Positions 1 to 8,832 of a stretch of DNA of 64,000 nucleotides are shown in pieces. This stretch comes from JACKCD01 sp041390905. GTDB lineage: Bacteria; Chloroflexota; Anaerolineae; Promineifilales; Promineifilaceae. Under the pieces are notes generated by a model that ran no database searches, was not told the DNA's origin, and saw nothing but the letters and a program-made list of their open reading frames with translations. Where the stretch lies: positions 2,728,001-2,792,000 of the forward strand of contig JAWKPA010000012.1 of NCBI GenBank assembly GCA_041390905.1, given 5' to 3'. The position numbers and the translations under genes are program-made. Positions within the stretch are counted from its first letter, which is position 1. Every line of letters starts with the position of its first letter.

Positions 1-755
1 CCGCTACCCTGATGGATATAGCCATACTGCACCACGTTATCCTTATCAAAGTCAGCACTCAGGCCATTGTTGCCGTTGGCATCCAGCGTCAACTGGGCAA
101 TGATCTCTTCAAATTTGCCGCCATCTTCCGGGTTCCACGACCAGTCATCCATGACAGCAGGGTCAATCCCGGCTGCTTCCAGCATGTCGGCGTTGTAAAC
201 CACAGCAATGGTATCCCAGTCCTTGGGCAGCCCATACCGCTTGCCCTGACGAACCCACAGGTCAGCCAAACCAGGCAGATACACACCCAACTCTACACTA
301 TCCCGATCCACAAAGGGCTGAATGTCCAGGATTTGCTCTTTCACGGCAAATTCGGGGAATTTCGCCAGATGGTCGGTGATGACATCGGGAGCATCGCCAC
401 TAACAAAACCGGTGGTAATGCCATTCCAGTAATCATCCCAACCCAGTTGCTCAACCACAACGGTAATATTGGGGTTTTCTTCGTGGAAAGCAGTTGCACA
501 CTGCTCATAAGCCGGCTGTTGAGCCGAGTCCCACATTGAATAGCGAATGGTGACAGCCATTGCTTCTTCAGCGGGAGCTTCTTCAGCAGGAGCGGCTTCT
601 TCAGCAGGAGCGGCTTCTTCGGCGGGAGCAGCTTCTTCGGCGGGAGCAGCTTCTTCGGCGGGAGCAGCTTCTTCAGTAGCGGTGCCACCACAGGCAACCA
701 GCAAAACAAGCATCAACATCATCACAACATAAGCAAGATATTTTTTGAAATTCAC
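1..755 (-). CDS. Sugar ABC transporter substrate-binding lipoprotein (3' end outside window)
   Basis: Extracytoplasmic binding protein of a carbohydrate ABC importer. The GTG start at 755 follows an AGGAG ribosome site. The N-terminus is a lipoprotein signal peptide with lipobox LVAC and the lipidated Cys at residue 22. A linker of repeated EEAAPA units follows, then a periplasmic-binding fold with recognisable pieces such as YSMWDS, FHEENPNITVVVEQLGWDD and YGLPKDWDTIAVVYN, typical of family 1 extracellular solute-binding proteins. It is last in an operon with two permeases (1841-2779, 894-1820). No ATPase is seen; it may lie outside the window or be shared, as with MsmK-type ATPases. The substrate cannot be read from sequence. 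The C-terminal part runs off the left edge. Confidence 0.88.
   Translation of the reverse strand, partial: MNFKKYLAYVVMMLMLVLLVACGGTATEEAAPAEEAAPAEEAAPAEEAAPAEEAAPAEEAPAEEAMAVTIRYSMWDSAQQPAYEQCATAFHEENPNITVVVEQLGWDDYWNGITTGFVSGDAPDVITDHLAKFPEFAVKEQILDIQPFVDRDSVELGVYLPGLADLWVRQGKRYGLPKDWDTIAVVYNADMLEAAGIDPAVMDDWSWNPEDGGKFEEIIAQLTLDANGNNGLSADFDKDNVVQYGYIHQGS
565..677. repeat. Tandem 18-bp repeat coding the EEAAPA linker
   Basis: About five near-identical 18-bp units coding EEAAPA on the minus strand, just after the lipobox Cys of the binding protein. It probably forms a flexible acidic Ala/Pro tether between the membrane anchor and the binding domain. Unit number could vary by slippage. Confidence 0.85.
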
Positions 756-893
756 TTGAAATCTCCTCCAAAAAGATTTGTAAAAAATTTTTATTCAACC
801 CAGGAAATTCGATTGAGGGCACTCCTACCCGGCAATGGCTGCACGGTGTAAGAGCCAACAGACATAGACCTCACCTCCTTCGTTAACCCTATT

Positions 894-1820
894 TTATTTG
901 AAGCCAGTAAATTGAATGTTGTTAACCACACGCCGCCCCAGTACCATGAACAAGAGCAAGGTAGGCAACATGCTGATGATGGTGCCAGCCATGAGACCCG
1001 TCCAGTCTGGTGCCCCCTGGGGCGTTTGTGAACGGAAAATTGCCAATGCCACCGTTAGGACGCGCACGTTTTCGTCCTTACCGATAAGGAACGGCCACAA
1101 ATAGGCATTCCAGGTACCCACATAGGTCAGAATAGCCAGTGTGGTTAAGGGGGGCATACTGATGGGGAGAACAATGCGCCAAAAGATGCCAAACTTGCTT
1201 GCCCCGTCCAGGCTGGCCGCTTCTTCCAGTTCGCGGTTGATGCCCAGAAAGAATTGGCGCAGGAAGAAAACGGCGAAGGGCGACATGAGCAGGGACGGGG
1301 CAACGATGCCCAAAAAGCTGTTTTCCCAGCCGAGGTCACGAATAAGCAGGAAGTTGGGCAGGGTGGTGACGATGCCGGGAACCATGAGGGCGGAAAGGTA
1401 GGCGGCAAAGATTTTGTCGCGCAGGGGAAAGCGGAGCCGGGCAAAGGCGTAGGCGGCCAGGGCGCTAAAAAAGGTTTGGCAAACGACGATGATGGTGGAG
1501 ACGATGATGGAGTTGCGGAGGTAGAGCCAGAAGTTGATGGATTGACCGGAACCGCCGGCCGCAACGGCCGTTGCTGTGTCTACAAACCCCAACACGCGGG
1601 CAAAGTTGACCATCGTAAAGCCCACCGGCAGCAGCGAACGGGGGTCAGCCAGCAGTTCGCGCTGCGTAGACAAAGCGGTGCGAATAACCCACCAGAAAGG
1701 AAATAGAATAACCAATACCGCCAAAAGAATGATGACCCAGGCGACAATGCGCCCCAATGAGGGGGCTGGTCGCCGATTTGGCGACGGTTTGGCAGAAGCG
1801 AGCGTTTGATTAGGCAGCAT
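894..1820 (-). CDS. Carbohydrate ABC transporter permease, MalG type
   Basis: Inner-membrane permease of a CUT1-type sugar importer, 308 aa. The first helix is near residues 28-48 (VAWVIILLAVLVILFPFWWV), with several more helices behind it. The cytoplasmic EAA loop is clear (LEEAASLDGASKFGIFWRIV), where the ATPase docks. The C-terminus VVNNIQFTGFK is typical of MalG-like proteins (VAGLTAGAVKG class). The start is an ATG with AGGAG upstream, 20 nt after the MalF-type gene stops, so the two are co-transcribed. One AACGGCCGTT motif lies in the gene (1563-1572). Confidence 0.93.
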   Translation of the reverse strand: MLPNQTLASAKPSPNRRPAPSLGRIVAWVIILLAVLVILFPFWWVIRTALSTQRELLADPRSLLPVGFTMVNFARVLGFVDTATAVAAGGSGQSINFWLYLRNSIIVSTIIVVCQTFFSALAAYAFARLRFPLRDKIFAAYLSALMVPGIVTTLPNFLLIRDLGWENSFLGIVAPSLLMSPFAVFFLRQFFLGINRELEEAASLDGASKFGIFWRIVLPISMPPLTTLAILTYVGTWNAYLWPFLIGKDENVRVLTVALAIFRSQTPQGAPDWTGLMAGTIISMLPTLLLFMVLGRRVVNNIQFTGFK

Positions 1821-1840
1821 GAACGTTTCTCCTGTTGAAC

Positions 1841-2779
1841 TTAGGCCAAATCGGATGAGTCGGCACGCAGAATGCGCATTTGGATGAAGGTGATGATGGC
1901 GAGAATGAGGAAGAGTACCACGGCAACGGCCGTTGCGTACCCCATTTCAAAGCGATTAAAGGCGTATTCAAAAATGTACCAGGTAATCACCCGCGTCGCG
2001 TCAATGGGGCCACCCTTGGTGGTAACAGCAATGGTGTCGAAAATCTGGAAGGAGCCGATGACGGTTGTGACCAGCACAAACACCATGACAGGGCGCAGCA
2101 GCGGCAGTGTGATAGACCAAAACATGCGCTGCTCGGTGGCACCGTCAATGGCGGCCGCTTCGTAAATGGATTTGGGAATGGTTTGCAGCCCGGCAAAAAA
2201 GAGGAGCGCCGTGTAGCCGGTGTATTGCCAAATGTTAATGGCGGCAATGGCTGGCATGGCCTGGTCAGGTGAACCTAAAAATGCCTGACGGGAAAAACCC
2301 ACGCTTTGCAGTGCCATGTTGGCAACCCCCAGCGTCGGGTCAAGCATCCACAGCCAGACCATGGCGACAATGACGGGGGGCAGCAGCCAGGGCATGACAA
2401 ACAGCCCGCGCAACAAGGTGGATTTGGTGACGCGATCCATCATGACGGCCAGCCCAATGGCAAGGACGGTTTGCAAGGGGATGTTGAGGAGGACGTAGTA
2501 GCCTGTGACCTGGAGTGACCGCCAAAACTGCTTGTCGTTGTACATCTCTATGTAGTTGTCCAAACCAATAAATTTGGGGGCAGAAAACATGTCCCAGTCG
2601 GTGAAGCTGATGTAGAGGCCGCGCACGGCGGGAACGGCGTAGAACGCCATAAAGCCTATGAGACTGGGCAGCAAAAACAGCCAGGCTAAGGCGGTCTCCT
2701 GGTTAAACCATTGTTTGAATACACTTTTCCGGGCTTGTGGCTGTTCCTGGGAGCGAACGGCCGTTTGGCTTGCACTCAT
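1841..2779 (-). CDS. Carbohydrate ABC transporter permease, MalF type
   Basis: First gene of the sugar-uptake operon, 312 aa, pairing with the MalG-type permease to form the membrane channel. The first helix is around residues 33-55 (LAWLFLLPSLIGFMAFYAV) and the EAA loop reads YEAAAIDGATEQRMFWSITL, both standard for the family. A strong GAGGAGG ribosome site precedes the ATG. The promoter and operator lie 80-125 nt upstream (2859-2905), so expression of the whole operon should be controlled by a LacI-type repressor. Confidence 0.93.
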   Translation of the reverse strand: MSASQTAVRSQEQPQARKSVFKQWFNQETALAWLFLLPSLIGFMAFYAVPAVRGLYISFTDWDMFSAPKFIGLDNYIEMYNDKQFWRSLQVTGYYVLLNIPLQTVLAIGLAVMMDRVTKSTLLRGLFVMPWLLPPVIVAMVWLWMLDPTLGVANMALQSVGFSRQAFLGSPDQAMPAIAAINIWQYTGYTALLFFAGLQTIPKSIYEAAAIDGATEQRMFWSITLPLLRPVMVFVLVTTVIGSFQIFDTIAVTTKGGPIDATRVITWYIFEYAFNRFEMGYATAVAVVLFLILAIITFIQMRILRADSSDLA

Positions 2780-2858
2780 GATTACCTCCTCTTCCTCAAA
2801 TCAATTCCGTAACCACTTTTGCCAACAGGATGTGGATCTCACCTAAACGTGAGCGTTC

Positions 2859-2905
2859 CCGTGAACGTTCACGGAGATAATACTAGAAAGTCTGATACGT
2901 GTCAA
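2859..2905 (-). promoter_or_regulatory. Sigma70 promoter with LacI-type operator for the sugar ABC operon
   Basis: On the minus strand: TTGACA (2905-2900), 17-nt spacer, TATTAT (2882-2877), then 2 nt and the perfect 16-bp palindrome CCGTGAACGTTCACGG (2874-2859). A degenerate second half-site, CGTGAGCGTT, follows at 2849-2858. The central CG and TGAACGTTCA core are classic for LacI-family operators. The position over the likely transcription start implies repression. The same core CGTGAACGTTCACG sits upstream of the LacI-family gene at 60427-61437. Confidence 0.85.
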
Positions 2906-3073
2906 GCATTTTTTGGGGGTGTGTTTACCGCTTTTTGATTTTGGCTTGTCGAAGGTATGATCATGAACAGTAGCTATATGGAAAAAGTGGGAGCATGGTA
3001 TACTTATTGTAAGGCAAGTCGAGAGTAAAGTATGCTTTAATCAGAGTTAACCGTGTAAAAACAGGAGTAGCGT

Positions 3074-3289
3074 GTGAAAAAAAGCCATCCCTATAAACTT
3101 AGCTATGTGGTCCAAGGCAGCCCCATTAAAGGAAGTATTGTTCAGGTAGACAAAGCACCGCAGGTGGGCGAAACAGTGCAGTTTAACGGCCGTTTATTTC
3201 AAATCCTTGAAGTCACCGAACTCATGGCACCCGTGGGCGATTTCGGCTTTCTTCACGCCACCTGCCAATACCTGGGCGACTCACGCTAA
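3074..3289 (+). CDS. Small hypothetical protein, 71 aa
   Basis: No family recognised. GTG start with AGGAG six bases upstream, which makes the gene credible. The product has no membrane segment and looks beta-rich: short strands separated by Gly/Pro turns (GSIVQVDKAPQVGETVQF, GRLFQILEVTELM). The alternation of hydrophobic residues suggests a small OB- or SH3-like barrel, which is speculative. Its stop codon overlaps that of the converging RNase HI gene by 4 nt. Confidence 0.65.
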   Translation: MKKSHPYKLSYVVQGSPIKGSIVQVDKAPQVGETVQFNGRLFQILEVTELMAPVGDFGFLHATCQYLGDSR

Positions 3290-4161
3290 TGAACGGCATT
3301 CGCCTCTGACGCCAGCTTACCCGCCACCTTCATTTCCTCAATATCCTGCCCTTTGGCATTGATCCAGCGCACCGCATACTGCCCCATAAGCTGATCCAGC
3401 GCCTGCCACAAATCGGCATTCACAACCGGCTTGCCATCCCGCTTCACCCAATTATGCTGCCGCCAGCCGTGAATCCAGCGCGTAGCCCCCTGAAAGAGAT
3501 AATCTGAACTGGTAAATAGCTGCACTGAACTGCCCGGCGGCAGGCGCAGCAACCCTTCCAGAGCCGCCAACAACTCCATACGGTTATTGGTACTGCTGCT
3601 TTCCGCCCCGCTAAACTGCTCCATCTCGCCATCATGCTCCAAGACCACACCCCACCCCCCAGGCCCCGGATTGCCTTTGCAGGAAGCGCGAAGGTACAGT
3701 TTGGGAACATCGTCACCAACGGCCGTTTCCGGGGTAATCGCCAAGCGTGCCTGTCGCGCCAGCCGATCCACCCGCTCATTCAGCTCATTCCCAGCATGAC
3801 CCTTCACCCAATGCCACTCAATGGTATGACGCTGCACCAGCGGCCACAACGCCTGCCACAGCACCACATTTTGCACGGCTTTGCCCGACTTGCTAACCCA
3901 CCCCTTCGCTGCCCACCCTTCAATCCACTCTGTAATCCCCCGCCGCACATACTCGGAATCGGTATAAAACTCAACTTCACACGGCCGTTTGAGCGATTGC
4001 AACGCCTGAATGGCCGCCGTCAGCTCCATCTGGTTATTGGTTGTCTGCGGGTTGCTGCCCGTCAACACTTTTTCATGCTTGCCAAAACGCAAAATGGCAG
4101 CCCAACCGCCAATCCCGGGATTAGGGTCAGCACCACCATCTGAATAAATCACAACTTTCAT
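3286..4161 (-). CDS. rnhA: Ribonuclease HI with a second, inactive RNase H-like domain
   Basis: Cleaves RNA in RNA-DNA hybrids. About 291 aa, roughly twice the usual length (near 150). Domain 1 (residues 1-145) has the full catalytic set: IYSDGGADPNPG, NNQMELTAA, YTDSEYV and KGHAGNELNERVDRLA. Domain 2 (about 155-290) keeps the fold signature (SCKGNPGPGGWGVV, NNRMELLAALEGL), but the first Asp is replaced (LRASCKG), TDS has become TSS, and the HAGN...D motif is lost (AKGQDIEEM). Domain 2 is therefore probably a non-catalytic, perhaps hybrid-binding, duplicate. The start at MKVVIYSDGG was chosen because the upstream extension is unlike the family. Confidence 0.9.
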   Translation of the reverse strand: MKVVIYSDGGADPNPGIGGWAAILRFGKHEKVLTGSNPQTTNNQMELTAAIQALQSLKRPCEVEFYTDSEYVRRGITEWIEGWAAKGWVSKSGKAVQNVVLWQALWPLVQRHTIEWHWVKGHAGNELNERVDRLARQARLAITPETAVGDDVPKLYLRASCKGNPGPGGWGVVLEHDGEMEQFSGAESSSTNNRMELLAALEGLLRLPPGSSVQLFTSSDYLFQGATRWIHGWRQHNWVKRDGKPVVNADLWQALDQLMGQYAVRWINAKGQDIEEMKVAGKLASEANAVH

Positions 4162-4498
4162 AAATAAAACAGGAGACCCCACGCCGCTACGTGGCACCTA
4201 CAAATGAAACTGTAGCCGAGGATTCCAATCCTCGTTCTTATTCACGAGCCGAAGAGCGAGTTATGGCAAGCTCGGCTACAAGGCTATTTACTATACAAGT
4301 GTCATTTCGAGGTCCTCCGAGAAATCCCATTCTTATTGGTAAAGGGAGCGGGATTTCTCCTCGAAGACTCGTCGAAATGACATGTTTTGACCCAAAACCG
4401 GTTCATTGACGACAGACCTGAATAGACACTTTTGATCAGGAAAATCAGGACAATCAGCGTCCTGTTTTCAAAAATACCTATGCGGGTGTCATTTCAGG
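4162..4498. repeat. Gene-free gap with two long inverted repeats
   Basis: 337 bp between the RNase HI start and the end of the reductase gene, with no credible gene. It holds two imperfect hairpins. One is at about 4211-4281 (TGTAGCCGAG ... CTCGGCTACA). The other is at 4300-4382 (TGTCATTTCGAGG arm, with GAAATCCC/GGGATTTC further in). Both resemble dispersed intergenic palindromes rather than simple terminators, as they lack T tracts. Confidence 0.6.
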
Positions 4499-5905
4499 CT
4501 AGGCAGCCGCCCCTTGCCGCGCCGCCAGCATATCCTCAATGGTTGTAAATTTGACACGTGGACGACCCAACGCTGCACCAGCCTCTTGTTCCAGGCGATC
4601 CAGCGTTTGCCAATCCTGATAGCTAAAGTAGTTTGGCTGCCGCTGCCGCACAAATGCTTCCACATCGGCCGGGTGGGGACATGCCGGCCGAAGCAACTGC
4701 CCAGCTTGCAAATCTTCCAGCATCAGGTTGACCGTTTCCACAGCATCGGGCTTGTTGGTGCCAATAATTCCCGAGGGGCCACGCTTAATCCAGCCGGTGG
4801 TATATTCACCAAGTACGGGTTGATGGGCTTCGGCATCAACAACACGGCCGTTTTCATTCCAAATAACGCCCCAATCATCACGGAACGGCACGCCCAGCAG
4901 CGGAACACCGCGATAGCCAATGGAGCGGAACACCAGCCCGGTTTCTATCTCTTCAAACTGACCAGTGGGGTTGGCACCCAAACGGCCGTTTCTGCCCGCC
5001 ACCAACTCATTCCGCACCAGCCGCATTCCCGTTACCTGCCCGGCTTCATCACCCCACAGTTCAGTGGGCGACAGCAAAAAGCGAATGGTTAATTTACGCG
5101 GTTTGTCACTTGTGTTCCCGGCATACCCCTGCGTAATTTCCACCATCCGTTTGGTAGAGCGGTCGGCCTCTTCCAGGGCGGCGGCACTAAGCGGATCCAG
5201 GGTGACTTCATCGGGGTCAACATAAACGGCCGTTTCCGCCAACTCGCCCAACTCCTTAATTTCCGGAGCCGAATAAGCCGCCTGCGCCACCCCACGCCGC
5301 CCCACCATCACCACCTCACGTACCTTGCTTTGCCGCAGTGCCTCCAGCGCATAGGGTGCAATGTCCGACCTGGCAAGCTCTTCCGGCGTCGAACACAAAA
5401 TCCGCGCCACATCCACTGCCACATTGCCAATGCCAATCACCACCACCCGCTCCTGCGACAGATCAAACTCAAGATCACAATAATCGGGGTGGCCGTTATA
5501 CCAGGCCACAAACGCCGTAGCCGGATGACTACCCTTCAAATCAATCCCCGGAATATTAAGAGAACGATCCGTTTGCGCTCCCGTTGCATATACAATCTGA
5601 TGATAATATTGACGTAGCTCTGCTACCGAAACATCTTTGCCAATTTCCACATAGCCAAAAAAACGAAAGCCCGGCTGCTGTGCCACCCGCTCAAACGCCT
5701 TTGTCACCGATTTAATCTTTTGATGATCAGGCGCAACCCCAGCCCGAACCAGACCAAACGGCGTCGGCAGGCGATCAAACATATCCACCTCCACGACAAC
5801 ATCGTGCTGCTTCAACAAATACTCGGCAGCATAAAACCCTGCCGGGCCAGAACCAATAATGGCAACTCGCAACGGCTGTGTAACTGTCCCAATCTGCGAC
5901 GACAT
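4499..5905 (-). CDS. Ferredoxin/adrenodoxin-type NADP+ reductase (FprA-like)
   Basis: FAD enzyme moving electrons between NADPH and ferredoxin, 468 aa, the usual size for the adrenodoxin-reductase/FprA group. The FAD-binding GxGxxG is at residues 17-22 (VAIIGSGPAGFYAAEYLL). PFGLVRAGVAPDHQKIK is a hallmark of this group. The NADP-binding segment is VVVIGIGNVAVDVARIL. Near the C-terminus, TGWIKRGPSGIIGTNKPDA is also diagnostic. ATG with AAGGAGT upstream. It is a single gene between gaps, so its redox partner is not indicated. Confidence 0.93.
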   Translation of the reverse strand: MSSQIGTVTQPLRVAIIGSGPAGFYAAEYLLKQHDVVVEVDMFDRLPTPFGLVRAGVAPDHQKIKSVTKAFERVAQQPGFRFFGYVEIGKDVSVAELRQYYHQIVYATGAQTDRSLNIPGIDLKGSHPATAFVAWYNGHPDYCDLEFDLSQERVVVIGIGNVAVDVARILCSTPEELARSDIAPYALEALRQSKVREVVMVGRRGVAQAAYSAPEIKELGELAETAVYVDPDEVTLDPLSAAALEEADRSTKRMVEITQGYAGNTSDKPRKLTIRFLLSPTELWGDEAGQVTGMRLVRNELVAGRNGRLGANPTGQFEEIETGLVFRSIGYRGVPLLGVPFRDDWGVIWNENGRVVDAEAHQPVLGEYTTGWIKRGPSGIIGTNKPDAVETVNLMLEDLQAGQLLRPACPHPADVEAFVRQRQPNYFSYQDWQTLDRLEQEAGAALGRPRVKFTTIEDMLAARQGAAA

Positions 5906-6054
5906 AACCTACTCCTTGTTTTCTCTGCGCCCTTGCCTACACTGAGATGCAAACATTAGGGATAGCTATTAAGGTGCTGCAAAGATGTTCCGGCAAAAAA
6001 TTATAAAGGGAGTCCCACAGCTTCGCAATAATTCCTTTCGATTGCTCATCAAAC

Positions 6055-6094
6055 AAAAAAGGTGTGGCCCTTGCTGTCAACAAGCCACACCTTT
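6055..6094 (-). terminator. Rho-independent terminator of the LysM-glycosidase gene
   Basis: 11-bp perfect stem AAAGGTGTGGC (6058-6068) / GCCACACCTTT (6084-6094), followed on the minus strand by a T run (complement of 6055-6060). It lies about 47 nt past the stop codon. Confidence 0.85.
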
Positions 6095-6140
6095 CACAAA
6101 CGTATTTGTAACGCGATTTAGAAAATCGCGCTACGGACTA

Positions 6141-7604
6141 TCAGCCGCCCATTGCCGCTCTCAACTGACTACACGCAGGGCAACTGCCACCGGGACGGAC
6201 AATGGCATAGCCAGCCTGCGGGTCGCCATTTTCATCATACTGGGTGAAATCAACGTTGTAGATGATGACCAGCCGGGCTTTGCCACTGCTGCGGGCAAGC
6301 TGCACCGCTTCACCCAACCATTGGGCATGTTCGCTAACTGACGTGCCGCCGGCCCAGCTAAAGTTGGCAGGCAGTTTGTTAAACCCTTCGCCCGACAAAT
6401 AGCCCAGCTCGGTAAAGCAAACGGGGCGGGAACCGCCAAAGGCGTTGTAGTACAAATCCATCGTGGGTCGGAAATACCAACTGTAATGCGACCCCGCCGG
6501 GTGGCCGGTGGTGGCGTTGGGGGAAGTAGCACCGGCATTGTGATGCACCCCCACGCAATCCATGTAATTGGCACCGCCGGCCGCAGCCATACCACGAATA
6601 TAGCGGTCATCGGCCCAGGCGTTGGTGCCATTGTCAAAGCCGGTGGGTGCCAGGGCGCCAGAAATAACCATCACATTGCCATTGGCGGCCTTGACGGCGT
6701 TGTAGGCAGGAGCCAGCATGTTGTTGACATAGGAAGTGGGGCTGATTTCTCCGGCCGGCCACTCAAAGTCAATGTTCATTTCGTTCCACACCTCAATGGC
6801 ATCAGGGCCGTGGGCGGCCACGCCGCGCAGGAAGTTGACGTAACCGGCATAATCAATGCTGCCGGCCGACGGATACGTTTGTGCCCCCGTGATCGAAAGC
6901 AGCACCTTAAAGCCGTTGTTGTGGGCATCCTGAATGCGACCCAGCAGCACGTCGGGCGAGTCGCCGGGACTCCATTTGTGCTGGAACTTCACCCACGTCA
7001 TGCGGGCATCCTGCATTACTGCCTTGTTGCCAAACCCCTGCGTTTGACCGCCCAGAGCAAAACCGCCCGTGGGAGCTGGGTTGGGGTTGGGTGCCGGAGG
7101 TGGCGGCGTCGGATTGCTGCCACCACTGCCACTGCCACCGCTGGCACCAGGCACATTGAGCCGCTGCCCCACATAAATGTAGTTGGGGTTGGCAATGTTG
7201 TTGGCCTGGACAATGGCGTAAACGGTGGTGCCAAACCGGCTGGCAATCCGCGACAAGGTGTCGCCGGACTGAACGATATAGACACCAGTGCTGGTACTAC
7301 CACCACCCCCGCCGGAGGGCGGAGGCGTGGGCGTGGGGGCAGGGCTGGAGCCGTTGTCGGGCACTTCGAGCTGCTGCCCCACATGAATCAGGTTGGGGTT
7401 GGGAATACGGTTGGTTTGGACGAGGGTGTTAACGGTGGTGCCAAAGCGCTGGGCGATGCGGGTGAGGGTATCGCCAGGCTGAACGATGTAGGTGGCGGCG
7501 GAAACGGCCGTTGCCATTGCCAACATGCCAACAAGCACCAGCAAAACCACGCCATAGCGCGATTGCTTTCCCTTTTTGAGAAACTGAATAATTTGAGCTT
7601 TCAC
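6141..7604 (-). CDS. Secreted protein: two LysM domains plus clan GH-A-like glycoside hydrolase domain
   Basis: 487 aa. The GTG start at 7604 (VKAQIIQFLKKGK) is preferred over upstream in-frame ATGs because it has GAGGTAG upstream and begins a clean signal peptide ending AVSA. Two LysM peptidoglycan-binding domains follow (YIVQPGDTLTRIAQRFGTT and YIVQSGDTLSRIASRFGTT), then a Pro/Gly linker and a TIM-barrel-like domain. WNEMN carries the likely acid/base Glu and FTELGY a likely nucleophile, as in GH5/GH39-type enzymes. It is probably anchored to the cell wall and acts on a polysaccharide. The substrate is unknown. Confidence 0.82.
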   Translation of the reverse strand: MKAQIIQFLKKGKQSRYGVVLLVLVGMLAMATAVSAATYIVQPGDTLTRIAQRFGTTVNTLVQTNRIPNPNLIHVGQQLEVPDNGSSPAPTPTPPPSGGGGGSTSTGVYIVQSGDTLSRIASRFGTTVYAIVQANNIANPNYIYVGQRLNVPGASGGSGSGGSNPTPPPPAPNPNPAPTGGFALGGQTQGFGNKAVMQDARMTWVKFQHKWSPGDSPDVLLGRIQDAHNNGFKVLLSITGAQTYPSAGSIDYAGYVNFLRGVAAHGPDAIEVWNEMNIDFEWPAGEISPTSYVNNMLAPAYNAVKAANGNVMVISGALAPTGFDNGTNAWADDRYIRGMAAAGGANYMDCVGVHHNAGATSPNATTGHPAGSHYSWYFRPTMDLYYNAFGGSRPVCFTELGYLSGEGFNKLPANFSWAGGTSVSEHAQWLGEAVQLARSSGKARLVIIYNVDFTQYDENGDPQAGYAIVRPGGSCPACSQLRAAMGG

Positions 7605-7963
7605 GGTAACTACCTCTTGTGTTGGTTTCACAGACAGACAACTTGTTATACAATCCAAAAGCGTCACAAAATTTGGCTTCTGACAATATGATACTGCCAT
7701 ATGTGACCTTTGTCTCACATCAAATGACCGTGAATTTGGGCAAAGCCCCAAGTGAAAAAGGAATGAATTACAAACCAGGCGCAAGCAGCAGGTAGCAAGT
7801 CACGATTGATAGACGACTTGTCACGTGCCACTTGTTATACTAAACACGATCATAAATTGACATTTTGCTAAAGAGATTGAGAGACTGAGTGACTAATCTC
7901 CTAGTCTCTCAGTCTCTCAATCTCCAAAAAATGCCAGTTTATACCCTTTGCAAGTATAAATTA
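7605..7963. other. Divergent intergenic region
   Basis: 359 bp between the start codons of the LysM-glycosidase (minus) and CysQ-like (plus) genes, so it must carry both promoters. I could not assign a convincing -35/-10 pair, although TATAAC and TATACT boxes are present. It contains a 17-bp perfect inverted repeat at 7873-7924. Confidence 0.5.
7873..7924. repeat. GAGATTG-type inverted repeat (family A)
   Basis: Arms GAGATTGAGAGACTGAG (7873-7889) and CTCAGTCTCTCAATCTC (7908-7924), perfect over 17 bp. The arms are made of short tandem words. It sits upstream of the CysQ-like gene, so it is not that gene's terminator. Confidence 0.85.
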
Positions 7964-8758
7964 ATGAACCAACTACTTAACGACACCATTGACATTAGCC
8001 GTGCGGCCGGCGCGGCCATTATGCAGTTTTACCGATCTTCTTTTGATGTCCGCGACAAAAAGCCGGACAACCCCGTCACCGACGCCGATTTTGCTGCCGA
8101 CACGCTGCTGAAAGAGCGGCTAACGGCGCTGCTGCCAGAAGCGGGCTGGCTGAGCGAGGAAACGGTGGACGACCGCATCCGGCTGGAGAGAAAGCTGGCC
8201 TGGATTGTGGATCCACTGGATGGCACAAAGGAGTTTGTGCTGGGCATTCCCGAATTTTCCGTGTCGGTGGCGCTGGTGGAAGACGGGCTGCCGATTTTGG
8301 CGGTGATTTTTAACCCGGCGACCGACGAACTATTTGCGGCGGCCAAGGGGGAAGGGATGACAGTGAATGGGGTAAAAACGGCCGTTTCCTCCCGCACCAC
8401 CCTGCAAGGAGCCAACATAGACGCCAGCCGCTCCGAACGCAAGCGGGGGGAGTTTGCTCCGTTTGAAGCCGAGATGAACATCCGCACCATGGGCAGCATT
8501 GCCTACAAGCTAGCGCGAATTGCCGCCGGGCAAGCCGATGCAAGCTGGAGCCGTGGTCCGAAAAATGAGTGGGATATTTGCGCCGGGGTGCTACTGGTGC
8601 AGGAAGCAGGCGGCGTGTGCGTTGATCTGGACGACCAGCCGTTTTGTTTTAACCAGCCAAAGACGCTTGTGAACGGGATTATTGCCGATAACGGCCGTTT
8701 ACACCCCCAAATCCTCGCCGCCCTAGCCCCCCATCGCCATACTGCCAGAATAAATTGA
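7964..8758 (+). CDS. cysQ: Inositol monophosphatase-family phosphatase, CysQ-like
   Basis: Mg-dependent phosphatase, probably hydrolysing 3'-phosphoadenosine 5'-phosphate to AMP (sulfur assimilation by-product), 264 aa. The metal-binding motifs are all present: DNPVTDADFAAD, the EE of LSEETVDD, WIVDPLDGTKEF (the DPLDGT of the family) and WDICAGVLLVQEAGG. The KEF after DPLDGT is typical of CysQ rather than of inositol phosphatases. The start at MNQLLNDTID was chosen from family length; the upstream in-frame ATGs lie in repeat sequence. The AACGGCCGTT motif occurs twice in the gene. Confidence 0.82.
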   Translation: MNQLLNDTIDISRAAGAAIMQFYRSSFDVRDKKPDNPVTDADFAADTLLKERLTALLPEAGWLSEETVDDRIRLERKLAWIVDPLDGTKEFVLGIPEFSVSVALVEDGLPILAVIFNPATDELFAAAKGEGMTVNGVKTAVSSRTTLQGANIDASRSERKRGEFAPFEAEMNIRTMGSIAYKLARIAAGQADASWSRGPKNEWDICAGVLLVQEAGGVCVDLDDQPFCFNQPKTLVNGIIADNGRLHPQILAALAPHRHTARIN

Positions 8759-8828
8759 GATTGGTTATTGGAGATTGGAGACTGGTGAAGGAAGGTTCAT
8801 AATCTCCAATCTCCAATCCCCAATAACC
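8756..8828. repeat. Family A inverted repeat between converging genes
   Basis: GGTTATTGGAGATTGGAGA pairs with TCTCCAATCTCCAAT...CAATAACC across a short loop. It sits exactly between the ends of the CysQ-like gene and the aminotransferase gene and may act as a two-way terminator. Confidence 0.75.
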
Positions 8829-8832
8829 CTTG

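Noticed and set aside
2780..3073. Riboswitch in the leader of the ABC operon
   Set aside because: The region is explained by a promoter and operator; no conserved riboswitch core was seen.
4191..4409. 72-codon frame upstream of the RNase HI gene
   Set aside because: It lies in two inverted repeats, has no ribosome site and no homology I recognise.
6486..7691. 401-codon open frame on the plus strand opposite the LysM-glycosidase gene
   Set aside because: It is the antisense of a well-recognised gene; its Gly/His/Val-rich product has no domain and no ribosome site.
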